DNA from: Bacteroidales bacterium
GTDB lineage: Bacteria; Bacteroidota; Bacteroidia; Bacteroidales; ML635J-15
Length of the DNA stretch: 39,077 bases
NCBI GenBank assembly: GCA_003249955.1
Contig: QKHS01000086.1
Location: 1 to 39,077, forward strand
Direction: 5' to 3'
How positions within the stretch are numbered: the first letter of the stretch is position 1; each line of letters starts with the position of its first letter. The translations under genes were made by a program, and so were the position numbers. The notes beneath the pieces are model-generated. The model was given only the letters and a program-made list of their open reading frames with translations, did not search any database and was not told the DNA's origin. Below, one piece after another: positions 32,129-39,077 of this stretch.

Positions 32129-32644
32129 ATGATAAACTTAAAACTACGTAAATGGCAAATATCGGATGCAGACTCAATTGTTAAGTATGCAAACAATGAA
32201 AAAATAAGAGCATTTATGTCCGATGGTTTCCCTAACCCGTTTACTTACGAAAAAGCTCTGAATTTTATTAAAAACATTTCGGCTAATCCCTGCAATCATT
32301 ATTTTGCAATAACAATAAATGATGAGGCCGTAGGTGGAATAGGGATAAGCGTTCAAACCGATGTACACCGTAAAAATGCAGAATTAGGCTATTGGCTGGC
32401 CGCAGACTTCTGGGGAAAAGGTATTGTTACTCAGGCAGTAAAAGAAATTGTAGATTACGGTTTTAAAAACTGTGACATTGTAAGAATATTCGCAAGGCCG
32501 TTTGCAAATAATATTGCCTCGCATAGAGTATTGCAAAAGGCCGGCTTAAATCTTGAAGCAACACTTAAAAATGCAGTGTTTAAAAACGGAGAGTATTTTG
32601 ATGAATTAATTTATTCAGTATTTAAGGCAGAAATGAGTCACTGA
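32129..32644 (+). CDS. GNAT N-acetyltransferase (RimJ/RimL-like)
   Basis: Acetyl-CoA-dependent N-acetyltransferase of the Acetyltransf_3 type (171 aa). It opens LRKWQISDADSIVKYANNE, followed by ITINDEAVGGIGISV, then AELGYWLAADFWGKGIVTQAVKEIV, which holds the acetyl-CoA pyrophosphate-binding Q/RxxGxG/A-like loop (WGKGIVT). IFARPFANNIASHRVLQKAGL completes the fold. Close relatives acetylate ribosomal proteins or spermidine, but the substrate cannot be given. The ATG lies 13 bp after the dispersed-repeat block, and no consensus -7 element was found, so its promoter is unclear. Confidence 0.93.
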   Translation: MINLKLRKWQISDADSIVKYANNEKIRAFMSDGFPNPFTYEKALNFIKNISANPCNHYFAITINDEAVGGIGISVQTDVHRKNAELGYWLAADFWGKGIVTQAVKEIVDYGFKNCDIVRIFARPFANNIASHRVLQKAGLNLEATLKNAVFKNGEYFDELIYSVFKAEMSH

Positions 32645-32895
32645 TACAATATCTCTCATCGTTTTTTTTCATCTGTAGTGCATAGAAAAACCATGTAAAA
32701 CACAGAATCATATCAGGAACCGGTGATTCCGATGACGAAATGTTTTTTTGTTTAAACCCAAAAGTGAATTATGGTACTACATTGCGTTAATGCGAAAATT
32801 ATCCGGGTATAAATACGACAGCAAAGAGGTATTTTACCTGATTATTTCTATTTAATAATTGATTTTTTTTGTCCTGCTTTAATTATAACAGTAAA
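32645..32895. other. Leader region upstream of the sulfate-assimilation cluster
   Basis: The 251-bp gap has no gene. GAATCA and TGATTC (32705-32710 and 32724-32729) form a 6-bp inverted repeat with a 13-nt loop. No SAM riboswitch core or T-box was recognised, and no exact -7 element was found upstream of cysH. Confidence 0.35.
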
Positions 32896-33591
32896 ATGGA
32901 AAAAATCAGATTAGAGGAAATTATTAAAGATAAGGATGCTTTGTCGGTTCTGAGAGTGCTTTCATCTGAGTTTCCCGGACAAGTGGTGTTTACCACAAGT
33001 TTTGGAGTAGAAGATCAGGTGATAACAGATTTAATTTTTAGTAACTCACTGGATATTAAAATTGCAACTCTTGATACAGGACGTTTATTTGAGCAAACAT
33101 ATAAAGTTTTTAATTCTGTTATAGAAAAGTACAAAAAGAAAATTGAAGTATATTTTCCTCAGACAGAAGCTGTTCAGAATCTTGTTTCAGATAAAGGACC
33201 ATTTAGCTTTTACGAATCAGTTGAGAACCGTAAGGAATGCTGCAATATCAGAAAGGTAGAACCCTTGCACCGTGCATTGTCAGGACAAAAGATATGGATT
33301 ACAGGGATAAGGGCAGAACAATCCCCGAACAGAACAACTATGGAAATGATTGAAGAGGATCATTCTTCTGGTTTGACTAAAGTTCATCCGTTGTTTGACT
33401 GGACTCTTGCTCAGGTTATGGAGTATCTTGATAAAAACAATGTTCCGTATAATAGCTTACATCATAAAGGATTTGTAAGCATTGGTTGTGAGCCTTGCAC
33501 CCGCGCGGTAAAGCCAGGGGAAGATTTCAGGGCCGGCCGTTGGTGGTGGGAAAATAATTCAGGCAAGGAATGTGGTCTGCACAGCAAATAA
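32896..33591 (+). CDS. cysH: Assimilatory adenylyl-sulfate (APS) reductase
   Basis: Cytoplasmic enzyme that reduces APS to sulfite with thioredoxin. From the ATG at 32896 it is 231 aa; the upstream in-frame TTG at 32869 is less likely. The PP-loop-type fold shows FTTSFGVEDQVI and LDTGRLFEQTY. Cys115-Cys116 (KECCNIRKVEPL) and Cys198/Cys201 (GCEPCTRAV) are the four ligands of the 4Fe-4S cluster found in APS reductases and absent from PAPS-only enzymes. Catalytic Cys226 lies in the C-terminal ECGLH. No cysC (APS kinase) is in the cluster, which agrees with APS as substrate. It is the first gene of cysH-PiT-cysD-cysN. Confidence 0.95.
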   Translation: MEKIRLEEIIKDKDALSVLRVLSSEFPGQVVFTTSFGVEDQVITDLIFSNSLDIKIATLDTGRLFEQTYKVFNSVIEKYKKKIEVYFPQTEAVQNLVSDKGPFSFYESVENRKECCNIRKVEPLHRALSGQKIWITGIRAEQSPNRTTMEMIEEDHSSGLTKVHPLFDWTLAQVMEYLDKNNVPYNSLHHKGFVSIGCEPCTRAVKPGEDFRAGRWWWENNSGKECGLHSK

Positions 33592-33612
33592 AACTAAATA
33601 CCTTATAATTCG

Positions 33613-34632
33613 ATGAATACAGTTCTTATACCGTTTATAATTGCGATGCTTTTGGGTGTTGTAATGGGAGGAAGCGGAACAGGACCTGCATTTTCGGCAG
33701 CATACGGAGCAAATATTATTAAATTAAAATGGATTCCTGTTTTGTTCGGATTGATGGTATTTCTGGGAGCAATTATTGCAGGTAAGGAAACTGCTGCAAC
33801 TATTGGCAAAGGATTGCTGAGTCCTGATTATATGAATGCCGTCACAATATCAATAATTCTTTTTTCGGTTTTTATTGCAATTCTTGTTGCTGATGTAGTT
33901 GGAATACCTCAATCTACAAGTCAGGCAACTGTGTTTGCTGTTGTGGCTGCGGCGGTTTATTTTGACGAATTTAATTCGACAAAGCTGTTTTATGAGATTA
34001 TTCCAACCTGGTTTATTACTCCGGTTATTTCGTTTGTGCTTTGTTTTCTGGCCGGGAAATACATTTATAAACCACTTCGGAAGACAGGTATAACAATGTC
34101 GAAAAAGGTAAACGAAAATTATGTGATGAAAGGGATAATCCTTTTGATGTCTTTATATGTTGCTTTTTCGATCGGGGCAAACAACGTGGCAAATGCTGCA
34201 GGTCCGATAGCTACAATGACAATGAACAAATTAAGTATAAACCAGAACAGCGGGTTCATAATGTTGATTTCCATTCTGATTATAGCTCCGGGATTTGGAA
34301 TAGGAAGTTCTTTGTTCGGGAAGAAAATTTTAAATAATACAGGCAAAGAGATTTTCCTTTTCGGCAGATTTGAAGCAATTATAATTGCATTCGTTTCAGG
34401 AAGTCTACTGCTTGCCACATCAGTGATTAAAGGTATTCCAACCTCTCTGGTTCAGCTTAATGTTGCAGCAATAATAGGAATAGGAGTAGCCAAACTTGGA
34501 TTCAAAAATATATTTAAGAAAACAGAAGTAAACAGGTTTTTTATAATGTGGGCGATATCCCCGATGATATCATTTTTGTTAACAATATTGCTTTTGTTTA
34601 CAGCAGATAAACTCGGCTATATTTCATTTTAA
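33613..34632 (+). CDS. PiT-family permease, probably CysP-type sulfate transporter
   Basis: Inner-membrane permease (339 aa) with about ten membrane segments and the two inverted PiT repeats. The first contains MGGSGTGPAFSAAYGANII, the second SIGANNVANAAGPIATM, the classic PiT signature. Most PiT proteins carry phosphate, but Bacillus subtilis CysP belongs to this family and imports sulfate, and here the gene sits 21 bp after cysH and 17 bp before cysD. Sulfate is therefore the likelier substrate, by context only. The first repeat has GGSGTGPAF where phosphate carriers usually have a GANDxANA-like motif, which may reflect another substrate. No cytoplasmic loop domain or PhoU partner was seen. 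Confidence 0.9.
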   Translation: MNTVLIPFIIAMLLGVVMGGSGTGPAFSAAYGANIIKLKWIPVLFGLMVFLGAIIAGKETAATIGKGLLSPDYMNAVTISIILFSVFIAILVADVVGIPQSTSQATVFAVVAAAVYFDEFNSTKLFYEIIPTWFITPVISFVLCFLAGKYIYKPLRKTGITMSKKVNENYVMKGIILLMSLYVAFSIGANNVANAAGPIATMTMNKLSINQNSGFIMLISILIIAPGFGIGSSLFGKKILNNTGKEIFLFGRFEAIIIAFVSGSLLLATSVIKGIPTSLVQLNVAAIIGIGVAKLGFKNIFKKTEVNRFFIMWAISPMISFLLTILLLFTADKLGYISF

Positions 34633-34649
34633 TACAATTTACAAACAAT

Positions 34650-35561
34650 ATGAACGAATTAAAAATTGACACAAGACATTTACAGCAACTCGAAAATGAA
34701 GCAATATTTGTAATGCGTGAGATAGCCGCTCAATTTGAGAGGCCGGCATTACTGTTTTCCGGCGGTAAAGATTCAATAGTGTTGGTACATCTCGCAAAAA
34801 AAGCATTCTGGCCGGGAAGAATTCCGTTCCCGCTTTTACATATTGACACAGGCCATAATTTTCAGGAAACGCTTGATTATCGTGATGATCTTGCAAAAAA
34901 AACAGGTTGTGAACTTATTGTAGCAAAGGTTCAGGATTCTATTGATAAGGGACGTTGTGTGGAAGAAAAAGGCGTAAACGCAAGCAGGAATAAACTTCAG
35001 ACTGTTACATTACTGGATGCAATAGAAGATCTGAAACTTGATGCCGCTATTGGCGGAGGCCGCCGTGATGAGGAAAAAGCCAGGGCTAAGGAAAGATTTT
35101 TTTCGCATCGTGATGAATTTGGTCAGTGGGACCCAAAGAATCAAAGGCCTGAATTGTGGAACATCTTCAACGGCCGTAAAAATATGGGAGAACATTTTCG
35201 TGTGTTTCCGATAAGCAACTGGACGGAACTTGATGTTTGGCAATATATTATGCAGGAAAAAATTGAAATGCCAAGCTTGTATTATACACATAGAAGAAAG
35301 GTTTTTAATCGTGACGGGAACTGGCTCGCATGGGCTCCGTTTATGCAGTTGAAAGAAACCGAGGAAGTGGTAGAATTGGATGTGCGTTGCCGTACAATAG
35401 GAGATATAACATGTACAGGAGTAACTTTATCTACTGCTGATAATCTGGTTGATATTGTTACAGAAATAGCTGCGTCAAGAATTACCGAGAGAGGCGGACG
35501 TGCTGACGATAAACGTAGTGAAGCCGCAATGGAAGACAGAAAGAAAGAAGGTTATTTTTAG
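34650..35561 (+). CDS. cysD: Sulfate adenylyltransferase subunit 2
   Basis: Catalytic subunit of ATP sulfurylase, which makes APS from ATP and sulfate with GTP hydrolysis by CysN. The PP-loop motif is LLFSGGKDSIVLVHLA (about 35-50), with HIDTGHNFQETLDYRD next. GGGRRDEEKARAKERFFSHRD and FPISNWTELDVWQYI are strongly conserved in CysD. C-terminal VRCRTIGDITCTG and RGGRADDKRSEAAMEDRKKEGYF-type sequence complete it. The length of 303 aa is normal. It lies 17 bp after the permease gene. 139 bp separate it from cysN, a gap that holds two short repeat elements. Confidence 0.97.
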   Translation: MNELKIDTRHLQQLENEAIFVMREIAAQFERPALLFSGGKDSIVLVHLAKKAFWPGRIPFPLLHIDTGHNFQETLDYRDDLAKKTGCELIVAKVQDSIDKGRCVEEKGVNASRNKLQTVTLLDAIEDLKLDAAIGGGRRDEEKARAKERFFSHRDEFGQWDPKNQRPELWNIFNGRKNMGEHFRVFPISNWTELDVWQYIMQEKIEMPSLYYTHRRKVFNRDGNWLAWAPFMQLKETEEVVELDVRCRTIGDITCTGVTLSTADNLVDIVTEIAASRITERGGRADDKRSEAAMEDRKKEGYF

Positions 35562-35583
35562 TCCGGAGTCCGAAGTTTGGACG
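35561..35583. repeat. Short GTCCG-type repeat element after cysD
   Basis: GTCCGGAGTCCGAAG followed by TTTGGACG contains three forms of the GTCC unit, one inverted. It lies directly at the cysD stop codon. The sequence resembles short dispersed repeats common between Bacteroidota genes, but no second full copy was seen in this window. Confidence 0.35.
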
Positions 35584-35661
35584 TGAGTTATACTGATAAA
35601 AATTTATAAATAGTAAGAGATGAATAACAAAGAGTTTATGATTAAAAATATTTAAATTAAA

Positions 35662-35690
35662 TTTAGTGTCTTAGTGCCTTCGTGGCTAAC
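35662..35690. repeat. Sixth copy of the CTTAGTG dispersed repeat, between cysD and cysN
   Basis: TTTAGTGTCTTAGTGCCTT then CGTGGCTAAC has the same orientation as the copy at 32089-32115. An in-frame GTG at 35674 lies in the repeat; it is rejected as the cysN start in favour of the ATG at 35701, where family homology begins. Confidence 0.7.
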
Positions 35691-35700
35691 AAAAAAAAAT

Positions 35701-37020
35701 ATGGAAAATACAAAACCCGAAATAGGATTATTAAGATTTACAACTGCAGGTAGTGTTGATGACGGAAAAAGCACATTGATCGGCAGATTATTGTACGATA
35801 GTAAATCAATTTTTGAAGATCAGTTGGACAGCATAACAGAAACTTCAAAGCGGAGGGGGAATGAAGATGTGGATTTGTCGCTTTTGACTGATGGCTTGCG
35901 TGCAGAACGTGAGCAGGGAATAACAATTGATGTGGCTTACAGATATTTTTCAACTCCGAACCGTAAATTTATTATTGCCGATACTCCCGGCCATATCCAG
36001 TACACACGAAATATGGTGACCGGAGCATCTACGGCTGATGTTGCCGTTATACTTGTTGATGCCAGAAACGGAGTAATTGAGCAGACAATACGTCATACAT
36101 TTATTGCATCTTTGCTGAATCTGAAACACATAATTTTTTGTGTTAACAAAATGGATCTGGTTGGATTTAAAGATGAAAGATTTAATGAAATTAAAACAGA
36201 AATTGAAAAATTGTCTGCTCAGGTAGGGGCAAAGAGTACTCATATTATTCCGATAAGTGCAAAGTTTGGCGATAATGTGGTGGATAAATCGGAAAACCTG
36301 TCGTGGTTTAAAGGAGATACACTTTTGCATTTGCTTGAGACAATAAGAATTGCAGATGATTATTCGGATAAATGTGTACGCTTTCCTGTTCAGTATGTAA
36401 TTCGTCCTAACAACGATAAATTTCACGATTACCGTGGTTATGCAGGACGCATTTCAGGAGGTAAAATATATCCCGGTGATTTGGTGACAATACTGCCTTC
36501 AATGTTGGTTTCGAGAATTAAAAGTATTGATGTTTTTGAAAATAGCCTTGAAGTTGCAAAATCCGGTGATTCTGTTACTATTGTTCTCGAAGATGATATT
36601 GATGTGTCGCGTGGAAATATGATTGTCCCATCCGATAATTTACCTGAAGTTACTAAAGATATAAATGTAATGATTTGCTGGTTTAACGAAAAACCAATGA
36701 TGTTGAGAGGTAAATATATTCTTCGTCATTCAGCATCGGAGGTAAAATGTATGATTATGGCAGTGAACAATAAAGTTAACATCAATTCTCTGGAAGAAGT
36801 CTCTGACGATAAAGATGTTAAAATGAATGATATTGCAAACATCAGCATTAAAACTACCGCTCCTGTATTTGTTGATAACTATAAAAAGAATCCGGTTTCA
36901 GGGAGCCTTATTTTAGTTGATGAGGCTACAAATGAAACTGTCGCAGCAGGCAGGAATGATTATTTTATAAACAGTTTTTTACAAACGCTAATTTGCGGAG
37001 ATTGTATTTTTATAAAATAG
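35701..37020 (+). CDS. cysN: Sulfate adenylyltransferase subunit 1 (GTPase), apparent C-terminal frameshift
   Basis: GTPase subunit of ATP sulfurylase, related to EF-Tu/EF-1alpha. P-loop GSVDDGKS (17-24), DTPGHIQYTRNM, and NKMDLV are the G1, G3 and G4 motifs. An RGYAGRISGGKIYPGD strand belongs to the second domain. There is no CysC fusion. From the ATG at 35701 it is 439 aa. The family-like end should be near VAAG followed by MI. Here VAAG is followed by RNDYF and about 17 more residues that look unrelated, encoded opposite the end of the convergent T9SS gene (61-bp overlap). A CAGG duplication at 36947-36954 explains this: without one copy the frame reads VAAGMIIL and stops. Activity is probably unaffected. 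Confidence 0.95.
   Translation: MENTKPEIGLLRFTTAGSVDDGKSTLIGRLLYDSKSIFEDQLDSITETSKRRGNEDVDLSLLTDGLRAEREQGITIDVAYRYFSTPNRKFIIADTPGHIQYTRNMVTGASTADVAVILVDARNGVIEQTIRHTFIASLLNLKHIIFCVNKMDLVGFKDERFNEIKTEIEKLSAQVGAKSTHIIPISAKFGDNVVDKSENLSWFKGDTLLHLLETIRIADDYSDKCVRFPVQYVIRPNNDKFHDYRGYAGRISGGKIYPGDLVTILPSMLVSRIKSIDVFENSLEVAKSGDSVTIVLEDDIDVSRGNMIVPSDNLPEVTKDINVMICWFNEKPMMLRGKYILRHSASEVKCMIMAVNNKVNINSLEEVSDDKDVKMNDIANISIKTTAPVFVDNYKKNPVSGSLILVDEATNETVAAGRNDYFINSFLQTLICGDCIFIK
36947..36954 (+). other. 4-bp tandem duplication (CAGG twice) shifting the cysN frame
   Basis: CAGGCAGG lies in cysN just after the codons for VA. Removing one CAGG changes the downstream frame so that it reads A-G-M-I-I-L and meets the TAA now at 36968-36970. 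The actual frame instead continues to 37020. Confidence 0.65.
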
Positions 37021-38321
37021 ATACCGCAGTTCATATTTCCTGTACTGATTTCCTGCCCATGATAGTCAGGAATTTCTATGGCAGTTTTGCCGTTCATATC
37101 AATTACAGAAATTTTGATTGTTTCAGGAGCATCATATGCAACAGAAAATTTTTCCGATGCAGGATTAGGGTATATTGAGAATGTATCAGATTCAGATTGT
37201 GTTATTCCGGAATTTATGTTCACGGTAATATTGAAGTCGCATTCTCCCTGACAATCAGTGTTCTCATCATAGTATAAATAAGTAACGTTGTGTGTCCCGT
37301 TATCGAAATTATAAGAGTTAAAGGTAGTAACTTCTTCTCCTTCAATAAAAAATGTTCCATTGGATGGAAATATTCCGGATAATGTATTTAATGAAAAAAC
37401 ATCATGAGATGTAATTTCCATATCAGCAGGACAAGACATTTCAAATAAATTGTGTGAGTCAACGGGAACATGAATTGTGTCAATGCAATTAGCTGTCCCG
37501 AAGGTGTTTATGTAATATGAATAGTGGGTAATGTTTGGTGTCAGGTAAGACGCCCGGATGTCATATGTTCCGGCAGGAAGGTTATGAACTTCAATTATGG
37601 GTCCAGGCTCAGGCCCTGTTTCGTGATTTATCCAGAAGAAGTAGTTTTCGTTTGTATTTCCGAAAATTATTGCGCCTTTACCTGATGAACAGGTATCAGG
37701 TATAATAGTTATATCAAATACGGGAACAGGTGGTTCAAAAGCTGTGTCAATAGTAATTACGCTTTGACAGCCATATGAATTAGTCGAAATCAGACTAACT
37801 TGGTGAAAAGTGTTTTCATTTGTCCAGTAAACACGGTTCCCATAGTTTCCGCCCCATGGATTATCGGGATATGCATAGTCAATTAAACCATCATAAAAAT
37901 TCCAGATGTATTGATGTAAAGAGTCTTCATACGCAAATATAGAGGCTGGCTCTCCAAAGCATTTTGGAGGAATTATATCCATATCGGAGCTTGGTATTCT
38001 TGCAAATGTTACCTTTACGGTATCGCTGTCTGTTTCTGCTCCTGATGTTTCTGTCCATACCAAATAAAAATAAGGGTGATATGGATCGCCTGTAGTAATA
38101 ATGTCAGAAATTACTTCAGTATTAGGATCTGCAGGATTTGAAAACGTGATGTGATCTGGCGTAATACTTGTCCAAACTCCGGTCCCCACACTTGGAACAG
38201 CACTTAAATAACCTGAAGTGCCGCAAAAAAGTTTGTCTGGTCCAGCATTGGCAACAGGAGTTTGTGCATTAATATACATTGCAAAGAAAAGAAATGAAAA
38301 TATTATAGCTGTTTTCTTCAT
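36960..38321 (-). CDS. T9SS-exported protein with PKD/Ig-like modules
   Basis: Secreted or surface protein (453 aa). Signal peptide about 1-19 (ending INAQ), followed by TPVANAGPDKLFCG, the opening of SprB-like and PKD-like modules in Bacteroidota surface proteins. Further beta-rich modules include QYIWNFYDG, SLISTNSYGCQSVITID and GTYDIRASY. The C-terminal 75 residues, with FSIYPNPASEKF, VIDMNGKTAIEI, GIYFIKIQ and KKLFIK, form a complete type A T9SS sorting domain, so the 3' end is intact even though cysN reads across it. No catalytic motif was seen. A -7 element lies 22 nt upstream. Confidence 0.88.
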   Translation of the reverse strand: MKKTAIIFSFLFFAMYINAQTPVANAGPDKLFCGTSGYLSAVPSVGTGVWTSITPDHITFSNPADPNTEVISDIITTGDPYHPYFYLVWTETSGAETDSDTVKVTFARIPSSDMDIIPPKCFGEPASIFAYEDSLHQYIWNFYDGLIDYAYPDNPWGGNYGNRVYWTNENTFHQVSLISTNSYGCQSVITIDTAFEPPVPVFDITIIPDTCSSGKGAIIFGNTNENYFFWINHETGPEPGPIIEVHNLPAGTYDIRASYLTPNITHYSYYINTFGTANCIDTIHVPVDSHNLFEMSCPADMEITSHDVFSLNTLSGIFPSNGTFFIEGEEVTTFNSYNFDNGTHNVTYLYYDENTDCQGECDFNITVNINSGITQSESDTFSIYPNPASEKFSVAYDAPETIKISVIDMNGKTAIEIPDYHGQEISTGNMNCGIYFIKIQSPQISVCKKLFIK

Positions 38322-38343
38322 AACAATTGCTTTTTAGTTTAGA

Positions 38344-38351
38344 CAAAGTTA
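38344..38351 (-). promoter_or_regulatory. -7 promoter element for the PKD-like T9SS gene
   Basis: TAACTTTG on the minus strand, 22 nt before the ATG at 38321. Confidence 0.5.
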
Positions 38352-38423
38352 ATAAAGTTTTTTAGGAAGAAAAGAGTGATTTAGAATTTTTATATAAAAA
38401 ATAAAAGCTTCTTATTTTTATAA

Positions 38424-38431
38424 TATCTTTG
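38424..38431 (+). promoter_or_regulatory. -7 promoter element for the last gene
   Basis: TATCTTTG, 52 nt before the ATG at 38484, divergent from the T9SS gene promoter. Confidence 0.55.
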
Positions 38432-38483
38432 TCTTTATTCAATTGATCCGGTAATATATCTGAATTAGTGCATGTAGAGACTT

Positions 38484-39077
38484 ATGAATAAGATTATAAA
38501 AAACATAAAATTTGAAAAAGAGCTGTTTATTATTTCGCTGTTTATCACGGCTTATATTATCTGCAATTTATTTTCAGCACCGGTATTTTTACTTGATAAT
38601 TATACCGATCTTTATATTAGTCAGGCAACTTTAGACGGGGTTGATATTTCTGCACGTGTAAATTTATTTTATAAGTCTGTTGTTTCAGCTTTGTTACTGA
38701 TTCCTGTAATTTATGTGTTGGTGTTTTGGTTAAAACAAAGATTTTCAATTCACAAAAATCAATTAATCGTTCCAGGGATAATTTCTTTCACAGGCTTTTC
38801 ATTTGTAATATCTGACATCTTTAAGGTTACTTCTTCCCAAAGCATACATTTGTTATTCGGCATGCTTGTATTGTCAATATTGGTGATTTTTTTCTCCAAA
38901 CGGCAAAGGTCTTTCCGCTATGTAGAATCTCCAGGATTCTATTCATTTGTTTTTTTGCTCTCAGGATTGTTTTATGCAGCAATTTTGTTTGTGTTTAATT
39001 CGAATACTTTTTTGACAGGACATTTAGCGTATTTATATTTTACTGTTTTTATTCTGGTATTTTTTACAACAGTATCG
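38484..39077 (+). CDS. Polytopic membrane protein, 3' end cut by window edge
   Basis: A frame of 198 codons from ATG to the right edge with no stop. The protein opens with a short basic cytoplasmic stretch (MNKIIKNIKFEKE) and has about six hydrophobic segments: LFIISLFITAYIICNLF, VVSALLLIPVIYVLVFWL, IVPGIISFTGFSFVI, LLFGMLVLSILVIFF, FYSFVFLLSGLFYAAILF and LYFTVFILVFFTTV. Between segments 1 and 2 a polar loop (about 36-60) would face outside. The pattern resembles large Bacteroidota membrane proteins such as glycosyltransferase-like or membrane-enzyme families, but no motif is visible in this part, so no function is assigned. Confidence 0.85.
   Translation, partial: MNKIIKNIKFEKELFIISLFITAYIICNLFSAPVFLLDNYTDLYISQATLDGVDISARVNLFYKSVVSALLLIPVIYVLVFWLKQRFSIHKNQLIVPGIISFTGFSFVISDIFKVTSSQSIHLLFGMLVLSILVIFFSKRQRSFRYVESPGFYSFVFLLSGLFYAAILFVFNSNTFLTGHLAYLYFTVFILVFFTTVS

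Noticed and set aside
32705-32729. Hairpin upstream of cysH as a sulfur-related riboswitch
   Set aside because: Only one 6-bp inverted repeat was found. No SAM-binding core or other known riboswitch motif could be matched by eye.
35621-35656. 11-codon frame MNNKEFMIKNI between cysD and cysN
   Set aside because: Too short to support, with no start signals beyond chance.
35950-36426. Long open frame (158 codons) on the minus strand opposite cysN
   Set aside because: The plus strand encodes clear CysN motifs throughout, while the minus-strand frame has no recognisable motif, promoter or plausible composition.

Overview
This window comes from a Bacteroidota (Bacteroidetes) chromosome, probably a Bacteroidales- or Flavobacteriia-like environmental lineage. 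Four independent signals support this. The DNA is AT-rich. Four secreted proteins end in type IX secretion system (T9SS) type A sorting domains with the YPNP motif. At least five proteins have Bacteroidota-style lipoprotein leaders. About fifteen start regions carry the phylum-specific -7 promoter element TAnnTTTG(C) instead of an E. coli-type -10 box. No rRNA, tRNA, CRISPR array, insertion sequence or prophage was recognised.

Layout: (1) 1-3841: a LytS/LytTR two-component pair, cut by the left edge, converges on a penicillin-binding protein 1C gene that starts with TTG. (2) 4098-6763: a DUF4268 protein and a secreted dipeptidyl peptidase IV form one unit with a strong terminator. (3) 7001-11100: four tightly packed genes of unknown role, all for exported proteins: two small lipoproteins, an M48 metallopeptidase with an unfamiliar C-terminal half, and a probable outer-membrane beta-barrel. 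This is the best candidate for an undescribed system. (4) 11107-20901, minus strand: an AlbA_2/Schlafen-type protein, a pirin, an NTF2-like lipoprotein, an NAD(P)H-independent nitronate monooxygenase-like enzyme, a DUF302 protein, two large T9SS cargo proteins (one with seven exact-length 49-residue FG-GAP-like repeats) and a leucine-rich-repeat lipoprotein. (5) 21073-24064: a four-gene operon of a secreted repeat-like protein, methylthioadenosine phosphorylase, a class IV aminotransferase and a START-domain protein. (6) 24169-31842: membrane proteins (YitT, TauE/SafE, DUF454), a C45-like hydrolase exported by T9SS, an SPFH protein, an Ig-like (Big_2) surface lipoprotein and a Methyltransf_32 methyltransferase. 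(7) 31851-32115: intergenic repeats of a short dispersed family, followed by a GNAT acetyltransferase. (8) 32896-37020: assimilatory sulfate activation and reduction (cysH, PiT-type permease, cysD, cysN). (9) 36960-39077: a fourth T9SS protein convergent with cysN, then a polytopic membrane protein cut by the right edge.

The clearest pathway is sulfate assimilation: the PiT-family protein probably imports sulfate, CysD/CysN make APS, and CysH, which carries the 4Fe-4S cysteine pairs of APS reductases, reduces it to sulfite. Sulfite reductase is not in the window. The most specific anomaly is a 4-bp tandem duplication (CAGG twice, 36947-36954) near the 3' end of cysN. Removing one copy restores a family-like VAAGMIIL end followed by a stop. 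As it stands, the frame runs on into the 3' end of the convergent neighbour.

Functions are judged by reading motifs and from knowledge of the families; no database search was run.
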